Under the pieces are notes generated by a model, which did not search any database, was not told the DNA's origin, and saw only the letters and a list, made by a program, of their open reading frames with translations. DNA of 64,000 nucleotides from Marasmius tenuissimus (lineage: Eukaryota; Basidiomycota; Agaricomycetes; Agaricales; Marasmiaceae): NCBI GenBank assembly GCA_029532415.1, contig JAQOTA010000067.1, positions 310,001 to 374,000 of the forward strand, read 5' to 3'. Shown here piece after piece: positions 1 to 11,376 of this stretch; within the stretch, counting starts at the first letter, position 1, and every line of letters begins with the position of its first letter. A program made the translations under genes and the position numbers.

Positions 1-1440
1 ACATTACCGCTGGCAACTCTTGGCGGCAGATATCGAATATAAACCTGATCTTTGGCCCGAGTCTGTCACCAAAACGTCCAAACTACTGGTATGATATGTT
101 GAACATGAGGATTACCACCGAAGATTAATCTCACCCAAATAATTGGTGCGATTAAAATTATTATACCCATGAATCACGATCGTAGCAGTGACCATTTTAT
201 CTAACGCGGTGCTAGGACGTACCCACACGAGCAAAAGCTTTCAATACCTGTTGTTGCAACTCAGAATATCGGGTGTAGGGAGCCGTCAAGCTAGCATGGC
301 TAGCGCCGGTCGATCATGTTTGCCCTTTAGTCTCCCAAAAAAAGAACAACATCATTGGTCTTCTGGTCTAGTACGCTGGGTCGGGTCCCAGCTTACAGCG
401 ACAGAGAAGATCAGAGCTGAATCTTACCTTTGGTCCCAGTCCGCCATAGAAAAAGATCCACCTACTAGTGATATACGGTAAGGATAGCTACCAATTCAAC
501 GGGGGGAAATCAATCTCACCTCGAAAAAAGCGCATAATCAATATCACTGTCCACAAATCACGATGGTAACAGTGACCTTTTGGTCTGACACGATGATATT
601 ATGACATAACTACACGAGTGAAAGCTCGGGATATCCGTTGTTCTAACTAAACCACGAGTCCGTCAAGCCTATTTTTTGACACCGATCAATCTTAGCATCC
701 AAATTTCCGACTACCGAACTCCTGGTCCCAGTGAGGATCCAACGGAGGCTATGAGACTGTACCAGATACGCTGAATGTTAAACAGTGGCAATCCGAGCCG
801 TGCATAGTGAACCTACAAACGTAGTCCCACTGTGTTTTCAGAAGCGCGAACGTGAGCAATCGAGATACTTGGTGACGACGCGAGGCAGGGTAACTCACGA
901 TTGACATAGATCCACTCTCCGACCCGTGTTTGGTGTTTTCAACAATGACATTTGTGTAGTCGAAACAGACGACATCATCCACTGAGAGGGTCCATGCTGC
1001 GTGGGTTCCGAGAGGTATAATCGGATTGCATGGTCAGTCAAAACTCAACTCCCATACGTGGAGCTGACGGCTGGATGAGGTTATCTCGCACTTTCTCTTG
1101 GGGCGCGAGAAAATGCAGGCCGGGGTGAAGGCCATGGCCTGCACCCGCCTTCACCTGGCCTGCAGTACCCGTCGTCCAACCTGCTGTCGACGACTCCCTT
1201 GTATACACGTATCGTGTTATGGTATCCCACGTCGAGTAAGGCTATCTATTTTATCAATTAACCATCAGAAACTTTTGTTTGAATGAAATCCCTTATGTCT
1301 CTGCTATGTTCCCACATTCCCACGATCTAGTCTCGAGGCAAATCTTCCTCTTTGTGGTTGCTCATGTAAATGTAAGGCCAAAGAAGTTACTAATGTGTGA
1401 TATTAGGCATAGTACTCCTAGACAGAAACAACGAGCCTAA
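1..1440. other. Gene-poor repeat-derived segment
   Basis: No convincing gene is visible. The stretch 1-260 and the stretch about 411-660 resemble each other (both hold an 'aatcacgat...gtgacc' core followed by a 'tacacgag' block), so this looks like a decayed tandem duplication. The same unit appears again near 61245-61470, and 690-1010 resembles 61620-61890 in the same orientation. The open frames here are short and their frames are not kept between copies. It may be an old transposon or a decayed gene family. Confidence 0.45.
1114..1164. repeat. Inverted repeat with TGCAGGCC ends
   Basis: The arm 1114-1131 (tgcaggccggggtgaagg) pairs with 1148-1164 (ccttcacctggcctgca) with one mismatch and one extra base, leaving a loop of about 16 bases. 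A related array of CCTGCA units lies at 29575-29656. It may be the fused ends of a lost DNA transposon. Confidence 0.5.
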
Positions 1441-1763
1441 TGATGAGCCGGCATGACGCCTAGCGCAGAGGACTACAACATGGCTACACTACTACTTACC
1501 AGAGAGGAGTTTAGAGAGTTAGAGGCGAGACATAGAAGCTCAAGCACACTGCTAGATTCAGGTAGAGAACTACGAGCTTATATACATGTAGATACAATAG
1601 AACTACCATATAAGGGCAACAATAGAAATTGTACATATGAGTATAGTGAACAATAGACGAATGGAACAATAGCAAATGCATTGTCCCGCATAATACAATG
1701 GCGGGAAGTATGAACCGGGACTTCAGATATACCGGGATCTAATCATAGTCCACGGATTCAACA
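1441..1763 (-). repeat. Copia LTR (3' LTR of copy A)
   Basis: On the minus strand it begins TGTTGAATCC and ends GGCTCATCA, matching the LTRs at 3165-3485 and 7772-8092 with a few differences, including TA-rich changes near the centre. A purine-rich tract lies just inside it at 1764-1774 on the minus strand and is the likely polypurine tract for plus-strand priming. Confidence 0.9.
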
Positions 1764-1805
1764 CACCCCCTCGCTAAGTGCAGCTGAAAAGCGCATCTGA
1801 GCGAA

Positions 1806-3164
1806 TCAAGTGGACGAATAGAATTCAAGTCCAAGGTGATCTCTGAACCGTAAGAACTTCTCATGACCGAGATTCTTAGTGAACATGTCTGCGGGATTAT
1901 AGACTCCTTCGATGAAGAACAACTCTACTTTGCCATCTTCAACACACGATCGAATATAATGATATCGAATATCGATGTGCTTGGTTCGGCATTCTTGAAC
2001 CAGATTAGATGCAATGAAGATAAGCCTTGATTGTCACCGCAGATTGGAATAGGACCTAAGTCGGTTCCAAGTTCAGAGAGTAGTGATCTTATCCAGGAAG
2101 CTTGATGACTGCAATCCGACAGTGCCATATACTCAGCCTCAGTGGAAGAAAGAGCTACAGTCTTCTGGGCGTGTGATTGCCACGAGAAGATGCCGCCTGC
2201 TAACTTGAAGAAGTAGCCAGTGATCGAACAGCGTTTGATAGGATTGGCAGCCCAATCCGAGTCTGTAAATGCAAGAAGACCTCCATCAGAGTCACCATCG
2301 TAGACGAGTGAATAATCTGATGTGCCAGCTAGATAGCGGCAGATATACAGAGCTTTATTGAGGTGTTCCTTCGTTGGATTAGAAGAGAACTGAGAAAGCT
2401 TCGTAACTGCATAGGCAATATCAGGACGTGTGCCCAGGATGGTGTACAGAAGCGATCCAATCACAGACTGGAACTTGGAGCGAATGGCAGGATTGACTGG
2501 ACCATTGTTGGGAGTTGGCACATAGCCAGCAGGTAAGGGCATAGGAGCACCTTTCGCATTCTGCATCCCAAAACGTTCAAGGACTTTCTTCAGATAATCC
2601 TTTTGGTCAATCATAATCTTATTGCCTTTGCGACGAATGCTCATGCGGAGAAACTCGCTAGCATCGCCCATATCGCGGCATTCCCATCGAGCCATGAACT
2701 CGGCTTTCTTCTTGTCAACAAAAGCTTTGTTAGGACCCATAAAGAGTGCATCGTCAACATAGATGATCGCATACACAACTTCACCACTCTTCGGATCTTT
2801 GCAGATGAAGAGTCCAGCATCAGAAGTCAGGTGTTTGAAGCCTAGTACTTCCATGGATGAGCTGAGGGTTCGCCACGATTCAAGGGCAGCTTGCTTCAGT
2901 CCATATAATGCACGATGCAGGCGTAGTACCTTACGTTCTTGGCCCTTGACTTTGAAGCCTTCAGGTTGTTCCATGTAAATCTCCTCAACAAGATCACTGT
3001 ATAGGAAGGCATTCTTAACATCAACAGAAGTGATGTACCAGTTCTTGAGAGCTGCGAGAGCAAGCATCATACGAACAGTCTCATAACGAACAACTGGTGA
3101 GAAGATCTCATCAAAGTCGACACCTTCGACCTGAGAGAAACCCTTTGCAACAAGTCTAGCTTTC
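1806..3164 (-). pseudogene. Copia pol, 3' half: RT and RNase H (copy A)
   Basis: The frame encodes the later two thirds of a copia reverse transcriptase and the RNase H. Visible motifs are VDVKNAFL early in RT, the catalytic YVDD, and RNase H blocks TDSDWA and SSTEAEY. Compared with copy B one base is missing near 2018, shifting the frame shortly after the GDNQG block, so the RNase H tail is broken. The 5' edge is not a start codon: it is the point where pol was cut, next to the LTR starting at 3165. The missing front half is at 5116-7771 on the other strand. Confidence 0.88.
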
Positions 3165-3485
3165 TGTTGAATCCATGGACATTTATTAGATCCCGGTATA
3201 TCCGAAGTCCCGGTTCATACTTCCCGCCATTGTATTATGCGGGACAATGCATTCTCTATTGTTCCATTCTTCATTGTTCTATATGCTCATATGTACAATT
3301 CCTATTGTCGTCCCTATATGGTAGTTCTTTTGTATCTACATGTATATAAGCTCGTAGTTCTCTACTTTAATCTACAGTGTGCTTGAGCTTCTACGTCTCG
3401 CCTCTAACTCTCTAAACTCCTCTCTGGTAAGTAGTAGTGTAGCCATGTTGTAGTCCTCTGCGCTAGGCGTCATGCCGGCTCATCA
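3165..3485 (+). repeat. Copia LTR (5' LTR in front of gag)
   Basis: A 321-bp LTR running TGTTGAATCC to GGCTCATCA. It has a TATATAAG box at 3343-3350 and is followed at once by the primer-binding site. In the proposed inversion it is a junction LTR, formed from the left LTR of copy A and the right LTR of copy B. Confidence 0.92.
3343..3350 (+). promoter_or_regulatory. LTR TATA box
   Basis: TATATAAG inside the LTR, about 140 bases before its end, in the expected place for the retrotransposon promoter. The same box occurs in the two minus-strand LTR copies. Confidence 0.6.
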
Positions 3486-3497
3486 GGTTATGGGCCC
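3486..3497 (+). other. Primer-binding site for initiator tRNA-Met (internal)
   Basis: The 12 bases directly after the LTR, GGTTATGGGCCC, are complementary to the anticodon stem-loop of eukaryotic initiator tRNA-Met, whose anticodon region reads GGGCCCAUAACC. This is the half-tRNA priming known for Drosophila copia and Ty5-like elements, rather than priming by the tRNA 3' end. Complementarity is seen directly; use as a primer is inferred. Confidence 0.75.
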
Positions 3498-3515
3498 CGG
3501 TTAGCCCGACTACAA

Positions 3516-3566
3516 TGACGAGCGCCCCTAGGCTGCTGTTAGTGACGAGCGCCCCTAGGCTGCTGT
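3516..3566 (+). repeat. Two 24-bp direct repeats in the copia leader
   Basis: The 24-mer starting tgacgagcgcccctag occurs at 3516-3539 and again at 3543-3566, a 27-base period in the untranslated leader between primer site and gag. It could be an RNA structure or packaging element, or a replication slip. Confidence 0.7.
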
Positions 3567-3729
3567 CATTGGCTAGCTAGGCTAGACCTGCATGTTGCCA
3601 TCGACCTCTTAATTGAGTGATCGATCTATGGCATTGATGTACGTCCTTTGACAACATCGGATCTAAAGGATCCAATGCTCCCCGTTGAGCATAGCGCCTT
3701 GATGGCTGCTCCCTGTGTTGATTAGACGC

Positions 3730-5115
3730 ATGCTGATGCTGTCTTTTCTAGATCCAACACCAATATCTCAACCTCTTACTATCATGTTCGACATTAAGAA
3801 ATACTTCTCCGGTCGCTTCGACGGCACCAACTTCAAACAGACCTACTGCAGCGAGATGGAAGCTGTGTGTAAGACCCAAGGTCTTTACGGTCATCTCACT
3901 GGTGACGAACCACGTCCCTCCATGCCCCTTGGCAGAGTCACTAGCCCCGAGGGGGTTACTCCTGTTGTCCGTGACACCGTCCCTCCTGAAGAGCACGCTG
4001 CATGGCAAAAGGAAAGTCTTGCCTGGGACAAGGAAGATCTCCAGCTCATGGGAATCAACCAGATCACCACCACCAAGGAGGTCTTCGATCCTATCAAGGA
4101 CATGAACGCCGAAAAAGCTTGGGAACAGCTGAACAACACCTACGGCGAGCCCACCTTGTCTGCCATCTATGGCGACTTCGTTAAACTCGTCTCTTTCAGG
4201 CTTACCACCTCTCATCCCCAAGCCGGCATCGCCAAGTTCAAGTCCTACATCGAACGACTCTCCGAGGTAGGAGTAGTTCTCCCCGAGTTGATCAAGTCCC
4301 TCTTGCTCATTGCCGCTATTCCTCCCGAATGGGACGCCACCTCATCCAAATCCCTTCATGACTTCGTCAGGGATCCCGAGGATGAAATGTGCATTACTGT
4401 TGCGAAAGTCCATGATGCTATCATGGTCGAGTACGAACGCCAGAACCCTCAGCTCGCTAATCGCCTCTCTGCGGTGAAGCGTGCTGGTAATCGCGAACCA
4501 TCGTTTGGTCAGCAGCAGCGCCCGCAGCAACGTCAGCAGCGTGGGTACCAGCAGCAGACCAACACTCGCCCACCACAGCAGCAGCAGCAACGTCCTTCTT
4601 CAAACCAGAACAAGGGTAAGAAGAAGAAGCAGCAGCGTGGTACCCGCGGTGGTATCAACCAGCACCAGGGTCCCGGCAACGCCGGCGGTAACAACAGCGG
4701 TAACAATCGGTCTCATGGTCACTCCCATCTTGCGTCCTACGCATCTGTCGTCGCCTCCCCTCCTCCTGTCCGTCCTTACTCCTCGATCACTGACCGCAAG
4801 GAACGTATTGTGTTGAACGCAGTCAATAACTCCTTGCGCGCCGAGATCGCCAGCGCCCCTCCTAGCTGTGCTAGAGGATCTCCGCCCCCAGCGCACTTCA
4901 CTGGTCACTGGGACAAGTCTTGTGACAGCACCATTCCTCCCGCTGTCAAGAAGAATCCGGCTGCCATGCAGTCCTTCACCGGCTTCAAGCCATCCAAGTC
5001 AGTATTTGATGATGTACGTGAAGCACGTTCACTTGCTGACAGACTTGGTGTATCTAAGACGGCGCGGCATCTCAAACCGTTCGAACAGATTGTCACGTCC
5101 GCCGCCAATCGTTAA
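3730..5115 (+). CDS. gag: Copia Gag polyprotein
   Basis: Structural capsid protein of the retrotransposon. The N-terminal part has the copia Gag layout with FDGTNF near the start and a helical UBN2-like core through about residue 230. A long Q/R/G/N-rich basic region follows and probably binds RNA; no CCHC zinc knuckle is visible. The start is taken at ATG 3730; ATG 3784 (MFDIKKYF) is a strong alternative because conserved sequence begins there. The frame ends at TAA 5113-5115 and continues in the same frame into pol, so a single stop separates Gag from Pol. Copy B has the same stop. Confidence 0.85.
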   Translation: MLMLSFLDPTPISQPLTIMFDIKKYFSGRFDGTNFKQTYCSEMEAVCKTQGLYGHLTGDEPRPSMPLGRVTSPEGVTPVVRDTVPPEEHAAWQKESLAWDKEDLQLMGINQITTTKEVFDPIKDMNAEKAWEQLNNTYGEPTLSAIYGDFVKLVSFRLTTSHPQAGIAKFKSYIERLSEVGVVLPELIKSLLLIAAIPPEWDATSSKSLHDFVRDPEDEMCITVAKVHDAIMVEYERQNPQLANRLSAVKRAGNREPSFGQQQRPQQRQQRGYQQQTNTRPPQQQQQRPSSNQNKGKKKKQQRGTRGGINQHQGPGNAGGNNSGNNRSHGHSHLASYASVVASPPPVRPYSSITDRKERIVLNAVNNSLRAEIASAPPSCARGSPPPAHFTGHWDKSCDSTIPPAVKKNPAAMQSFTGFKPSKSVFDDVREARSLADRLGVSKTARHLKPFEQIVTSAANR

Positions 5116-7771
5116 CTCCAGGATCGTATCTCGAAGCCTGGTTCCTCGTCCAAGCGAGTTCTGGAGGACGATTCGGAAGATGAAGGAACCGGACGTCCTT
5201 CTCCTACTCCTTCTAAACGCTCTCGCAGCATTGATCCTGATGAAGATGTAGAGATGGACTGGGGATCTGACGATGGTATGGATGATATGGCTTCTCTATT
5301 CGGTAACGACGTTGACAACAATATTGCCAAAGCTGCAGGAGTAGAGGACGTCCCGGATGACGTCTCTCTTGGATCGTTCCACAATGACAGGCAAGTACCG
5401 TACCTTGACCTGCTTTCCCAAGCTGATGCAAACCTACAGCGCTGCTCTCAACTAGTTGGTATCAGTAGTGCGCGCGGTAGTCGTAGTGATCTGGCATCAC
5501 TTGTATCATATTGCAATGCTATCTCCACCCACTTTGTGGGTTGTACTCAGTGCAAGGGAAAGAAAAGTGTGAACAACGCACAGGGTTGGCTCCTTGATTC
5601 TGGTGCCTCCTCTCATTTCACAAATGATTTGAATGATTTCGCTGAATATGAATCGCTTGATGGTCCTATCGTGAATACTGCGAATAAGGGCAACCCTATT
5701 CAGATCAAGGGTAAAGGCACAGTCTTCATTAAGCATGATGTTGAAGGACATGATGGGAAACTCACTGAGCGCGTTTCGCGTCTCTATCCTGTCTATTACA
5801 TACCTCAATTGGACATACGTCTACTATCCATGGGAGAGTTCCTTCAAGATGGTCTATCAATTCGTGGAAACGCGAAGAAGTTAGCCTTCTACTCTTCACA
5901 GCGACAACAGTCGCTTGTTTCCTACCCTCATATGCCTGGTCAAACCATTTATTGGGTACACTCACGGAAAGCATCTGCTGAGGTTTTAATGGCCAAGTCA
6001 GTCGTTTACAACGTCGACTACGATATTGAGCACAGACACTTTGGGCATCCATCGGATAAAGCCCTGAATAAAGCTCAGAAACATACGCAAGGTTTCCCAC
6101 TTGACCTTAAGATGCCTACTAAGAAGACACCTCTGTGTCGTGGTTGTGCTGAAGGCAAGATGCATGAGAAATCGTTCCCCAACTCTACTACTAGAGCTTC
6201 TAAACCGTTTGAACGCATACATTCGGATTTGAAGTCGTACCCAGCTGAATCGTATCACCGGTACAAGTACTACATCTCTTTTCTCGATGACTGCACGTCC
6301 TATGTTTGGACCTCCAAGCTCAAAACAAAAGACGAGGCAGTACCTGCTTTGAGGGACTTCCTTACTATGGTCAAGACACAGTTCAATGCTGTTGTCAAGA
6401 CCTGGATGTCTGATGAAGGGGGAGAATACAAAGGAGATAAGTTCAATGCAGTACTAAAAGAGTATGGGATCCAAAGGGATCAAAGCATACCGTATACACC
6501 ACAACAAAACGGTCGTGCTGAACGATTCAACAGGACTATTCATGAGAAGGCTGAAGCTCTTCGCTTTGAAGCTTGTATGCCTCAGTCCTGGTGGGAATTC
6601 TGCCATGTGCACGCCGTCCACCTCTACAATCACACTCCTGTGCAACGTTTGAGCTGGCGAACTCCGTTTGAAATGCTTTACGGCGAAGCACCTGATGTTT
6701 CACATCTCCGAGTTATGGGTTGTGCAGCCTACCTCTTCATACCTGAAGATCGTAGGAAGAATAAGCTTGCTCCTCGCAGTGAGTTGATGACCTTCGTCGG
6801 CTACCAAGATGGGATGAAAGGCTTCCTGTTCATGCGAAGCAATAATTCCGTATTCAAAGGTAGCACTGCACTATTCGATGAGACGCTGTATAATAAGTGT
6901 CCTGATGCCAAAACTCGTGGCTTCACACCTGTCGGTAGTGAACCATTTACTTTGGGTGAAAATCCCAACATTCCTTCGGAAGATGAAGACTCTGATGACG
7001 ACAGTTTTGATACTCCATTGCCAGATCTCAGACGTCGCTCCGAACCTTCTAAGAGATCAGAACCTCAGGTTGACGAACCTGCAGGTGGCCCTGCGCCAGG
7101 GGATGTGCCACTCCCTCAATCTGATCCTCCGACGCCTCCAGGCGAACCCGCCGTTCCTCCGCCTGCACCAGCAGCGGATGGTCCACGCCGGTCTTCGAGG
7201 CAGCGGAAGGGTGTAACGCAACCTGGTAACATATTTGGTGAACAGCGGAACCCAAATAAACCCTCAGACATAATTCGCGACTTAGAAAATAAGAATACTT
7301 GGAGAAACGTCACTGGAGATAAGGAACCTCTGCATCCAGTTGATCGTCCTAGCTCTTCGCGATCTAGGAAAGGCAAAGGTGGTAAAAAGGGGATTCCTGG
7401 TCCACTTCCGCCTCTGCCTGCTCCAGAACCCAGTGGAAGCACTGAGTCGCATGAGGAAGAAAGCATAGTCAAAAGACTGACCCAAGAAGGGGGAGTAGGA
7501 TTCGTGATTTACTTGCTGAACAATGCCGTTCCAATTCACGATTCGCTTCCAACGTCCAATACTCCTGATTTCTCGAATATCAGAGAGTGGACACTCCGTG
7601 ATATTCTAAAGTTGCCTGTTGAGCAACAGAAGGAATGGAAGAACACTTGCCACAAAGAACTTGAGGCACTTCGTAAGCGAAAGGTCTTCGAACTCTGTGA
7701 CTTGCCTAAAGGTCGCAAAGCCATCAGAAATAGATGGGTCTTCGACATTAAGTCGAATGGTCGCAAGAAAG
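5116..7771 (+). pseudogene. pol: Copia pol, 5' half: protease, integrase, early RT (copy A)
   Basis: In frame with gag after the TAA; the first ATG is 5254. Order of domains: acidic linker, aspartic protease with LDSGASSHFTND, GAG-pre-integrase zinc region (HRHFGH and CRGC), integrase core with IHSDLK, WMSDEGGEY and QQNGRAERF supplying the D, D and E, a proline-rich linker, then early RT (EWKNTCHKELEAL onwards). Pol stops abruptly at GAAAG 7767-7771 where the minus-strand LTR of copy B begins. The last few codons of the open frame are LTR sequence. The missing RT and RNase H half is at 1806-3164. Confidence 0.9.
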
Positions 7772-8092
7772 TGATGAGCCGGCATGACGCCTAGCGCAGA
7801 GGACTACAACATGGCTACACTACTACTTACCAGAGAGGAGTTTAGAGAGTTAGAGGCGAGACGTAGAAGCTCAAGCACACTGTAGATTAAAGTAGAGAAC
7901 TACGAGCTTATATACATGTAGATACAATAGAACTACCATATAGGGACGACAATAGGAATTGTACATATGAGCATATAGAACAATGAAGAATGGAACAATA
8001 GAGAATGCATTGTCCCGCATAATACAATGGCGGGAAGTATGAACCGGGACTTCGGATATACCGGGATCTAATAATAGTCCACGGATTCAACA
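7772..8092 (-). repeat. Copia LTR (3' LTR of copy B)
   Basis: A 321-bp copy of the family LTR on the minus strand, inserted in pol of copy A directly after GAAAG (7767-7771), the likely 5-bp target duplication. It is more similar to the LTR at 3165-3485 than to the one at 1441-1763. Confidence 0.92.
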
Positions 8093-8135
8093 CACCCCCT
8101 CGCTAAGTGCAGCTGGAAAAGTGCATCTGAGCGAA

Positions 8136-11100
8136 TCAAGTGGACGAATAGAATTCAAGTCCAAGGTGATCTCTGAACCGTAAGAACTTCTCATGACCGA
8201 GATTCTTTGTAAACATGTCTGCGGGATTGTAGACTCCTTCGATGAAGAACAACTCGACTTTGCCATCTTCAACACACAATCGAATATAATGATATCGAAT
8301 ATCGATGTGCTTGGTTCGGCATTCTTGAACCGGATTGGATGCAATGAAGATTGAGCCTTGATTGTCTCCGCAGATAGGAATAAGATTGAGCCTTGATTGT
8401 CTCCGCAAATAGGAATAGGAGTTCCAAGTTCAGAGAGTAGTGATCTTATCCAGGAAGCTTGACGACTGCAATCCGACAGTGCCATATACTCAGCCTCAGT
8501 GGAAGAAAGAGCTAGAAGCCTTCAGGTTGTTCCATGTAAATCTCCTCAACAAGATCACCATAAAGAAAGGCATTCTTAACATCAACAGAAGTGATGTACC
8601 AGTTCTTGAGAGCTGCAAGAGCAAGCATCATACGAACAGTCTCATAACGAACAACTGGTGAGAAGATTTCATCAAAGTCGACACCTTCGACCTGAGAGAA
8701 ACCCTTGGCAACAAGTCTAGCTTTCTTGCGACCATTCGACTTAACGTCGAAGACCCATCTATTTCTGATGGCTTTGCGACCTTTAGGCAAGTCACAGAGT
8801 TCGAAGACCTTTCGCTTACGAAGTGCCTCAAGTTCTTTGTGGCAAGTGTTCTTCCATTCCTTCTGTTGCTCAACAGGCAACTTTAGAATATCACGGAGTG
8901 TCCACTCTCTGATATTCGAGAAATCAGGAGTATTGGACGTTGGAAGCGAATCGTGAATTGGAACGGCATTGTTCAGCAAGTAAATCACGAATCCTACTCC
9001 CCCTTCTTGGGTCAGTCTTTTGACTATGCTTTCTTCCTCATGCGACTCAGTGCTTCCACTGGGTTCTGGAGCAGGCAGAGGCGGAAGTGGACCAGGAATC
9101 CCCTTTTTACCACCTTTGCCTTTCCTAGATCGCGAAGAGCTAGGACGATCAACTGGATGCAGAGGTTCCTTATCTCCAGTGACGTTTCTCCAAGTATTCT
9201 TATTTTCTAAGTCGCGAATTATGTCTGAGGGTTTATTTGGGTTCCGCTGTTCACCAAATATGTTACCAGGTTGCGTTACACCCTTCCGCTGCCTCGAAGA
9301 CCGGCGTGGACCATCCGCTGCTGGTGCAGGCGGAGGAACGGCGGGTTCGCCTGGAGGCGTCGGAGGATCAGATTGAGGGAGTGGCACATCCCCTGGCGCA
9401 GGGCCACCTGCAGGTTCGTCAACCTGAGGTTCTGATCTCTTAGAAGGTTCGGAGCGACGTCTGAGATCTGGCAATGGAGTATCAAAACTGTCGTCATCAG
9501 AGTCTTCATCTTCCGAAGGAATGTTGGGATTTTCACCCAAAGTAAATGGTTCACTACCGACAGGTGTGAAGCCACGAGTTTTGGCATCAGGACACTTATT
9601 ATACAGCGTCTCATCGAATAGTGCAGTGCTACCTTTGAATACGGAATTATTGCTTCGCATGAACAGGAAGCCTTTCATCCCATCTTGGTAGCCGACGAAG
9701 GTCATCAACTCACTGCGAGGAGCAAGCTTATTCTTCCTACGATCTTCAGGTATGAAGAGGTAGGCTGCACAACCCATAACTCGGAGATGTGAAACATCAG
9801 GTGCTTCGCCGTAAAGCATTTCAAACGGAGTTCGCCAGCTCAAACGTTGCACAGGAGTGTGATTGTAGAGGTGGACGGCGTGCACATGGCAGAATTCCCA
9901 CCAGGACTGAGGCATACAAGCTTCAAAGCGAAGAGCTTCAGCCTTCTCATGAATAGTCCTGTTGAATCGTTCAGCACGACCGTTTTGTTGTGGTGTATAC
10001 GGTATGCTTTGATCCCTTTGGATCCCATACTCTTTTAGTACTGCATTGAACTTATCTCCTTTGTATTCTCCCCCTTCATCAGACATCCAGGTCTTGACAA
10101 CAGCATTGAACTGTGTCTTGACCATAGTAAGGAAGTCCCTCAAAGCAGGTACTGCCTCGTCTTTTGTTTTGAGCTTGGAGGTCCAAACATAGGACGTGCA
10201 GTCATCGAGAAAAGAGATGTAGTACTTGTACCGGTGATACGATTCAGCTGGGTACGACTTCAAATCCGAATGTATGCGTTCAAACGGTTTAGAAGCTCTA
10301 GTAGTAGAGTTGGGGAACGATTTCTCATGCATCTTGCCTTCAGCACAACCACGACACAGAGGTGTCTTCTTAGTAGGCATCTTAAGGTCAAGTGGGAAAC
10401 CTTGCGTATGTTTCTGAGCTTTATTCAGGGCTTTATCCGATGGATGCCCAAAGTGTCTGTGCTCAATATCGTAGTCGACGTTGTAAACGACTGACTTGGC
10501 CATTAAAACCTCAGCAGATGCTTTCCGTGAGTGTACCCAATAAATGGTTTGACCAGGCATATGAGGGTAGGAAACAAGCGACTGTTGTCGCTGTGAAGAG
10601 TAGAAGGCTAACTTCTTCGCGTTTCCACGAATTGATAGACCATCTTGAAGGAACTCTCCCATGGATAGTAGACGTATGTCCAATTGAGGTATGTAATAGA
10701 CAGGATAGAGACGCGAAACGCGCTCAGTGAGTTTCCCATCATGTCCTTCAACATCATGCTTAATGAAGACTGTGCCTTTACCCTTGATCTGAATAGGGTT
10801 GCCCTTATTCGCAGTATTCACGATAGGACCATCAAGCGATTCATATTCAGCGAAATCATTCAAATCATTTGTGAAATGAGAGGAGGCACCAGAATCAAGG
10901 AGCCAACCCTGTGCGTTGTTCACACTTTTCTTTCCCTTGCACTGAGTACAACCCACAAAGTGGGTGGAGATAGCATTGCAATATGATACAAGTGATGCCA
11001 GATCACTACGACTACCGCGCGCACTACTGATACCAACTAGTTGAGAGCAGCGCTGTAGGTTTGCATCAGCTTGGGAAAGCAGGTCAAGGTACGGTACTTG

Positions 11101-11376
11101 CCTGTCATTGTGGAACGATCCAAGAGAGACGTCATCCGGGACGTCCTCTACTCCTGCAGCTTTGGCAATATTGTTGTCAACGTCGTTACCGAATAGAGAA
11201 GCCATATCATCCATACCATCGTCAGATCCCCAGTCCATCTCTACATCTTCATCAGGATCAATGCTGCGAGAGCGTTTAGAAGGAGTAGGAGAAGGACGTC
11301 CGGTTCCTTCATCTTCCGAATCGTCCTCCAGAACTCGCTTGGACGAGGAACCAGGCTTCGAGATACGATCCTGGAG
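8136..11376 (-). pseudogene. pol: Copia pol of copy B, internally deleted
   Basis: Nearly identical to copy A from protease to early RT, with the same protease (LDSGASS), zinc and integrase motifs; ATG at 11238. Unlike copy A it runs on through the pol split point and so shows the uncut sequence there. After VDVKNAFLYGDLVEEIYMEQ it jumps at about 8514/8515 to the RNase H region, losing roughly 796 bp relative to copy A, including the YVDD active site. A 35-bp tandem duplication at 8349-8418 further disrupts the RNase H tail. The tail ends at TGA 8136-8138. Confidence 0.88.
8349..8418. repeat. 35-bp tandem duplication in RNase H of copy B
   Basis: The unit starting gattgagccttgattg occurs at 8349-8383 and 8384-8418 with about one difference. 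Copy A has a single unit near 2013-2047, so this is a recent slip in copy B that shifts the frame. Confidence 0.85.

Larger units (their letters stand above)
1441..7771. mobile_element. Ty1/copia retrotransposon, copy A (split and inverted)
   Basis: This copy is in two pieces. The minus-strand piece 1441-3164 carries the 3' LTR and the end of pol (late RT and RNase H). The plus-strand piece 3165-7771 carries the 5' LTR, primer site, gag and pol up to early RT. Both pieces break at the same base of pol, with CTTTC at 3160-3164 and GAAAG at 7767-7771. A single element split by insertion of copy B and then inverted by LTR-LTR recombination explains all junctions. The outer 5-bp flank at 1436-1440 is CCTAA; its partner is not seen. 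Confidence 0.75.

Noticed and set aside
1453..1656. 67-codon plus-strand frame
   Set aside because: It lies wholly within an LTR and recurs in each LTR copy only as a shadow.
7116..7472. 118-codon minus-strand frame in copia pol
   Set aside because: Shadow of the pol linker; repeated identically in copy B for the same reason.
7772..8092. 3' LTR of the plus-strand copia half
   Set aside because: It is in the opposite orientation and belongs to copy B; pol of copy A is cut before RT.
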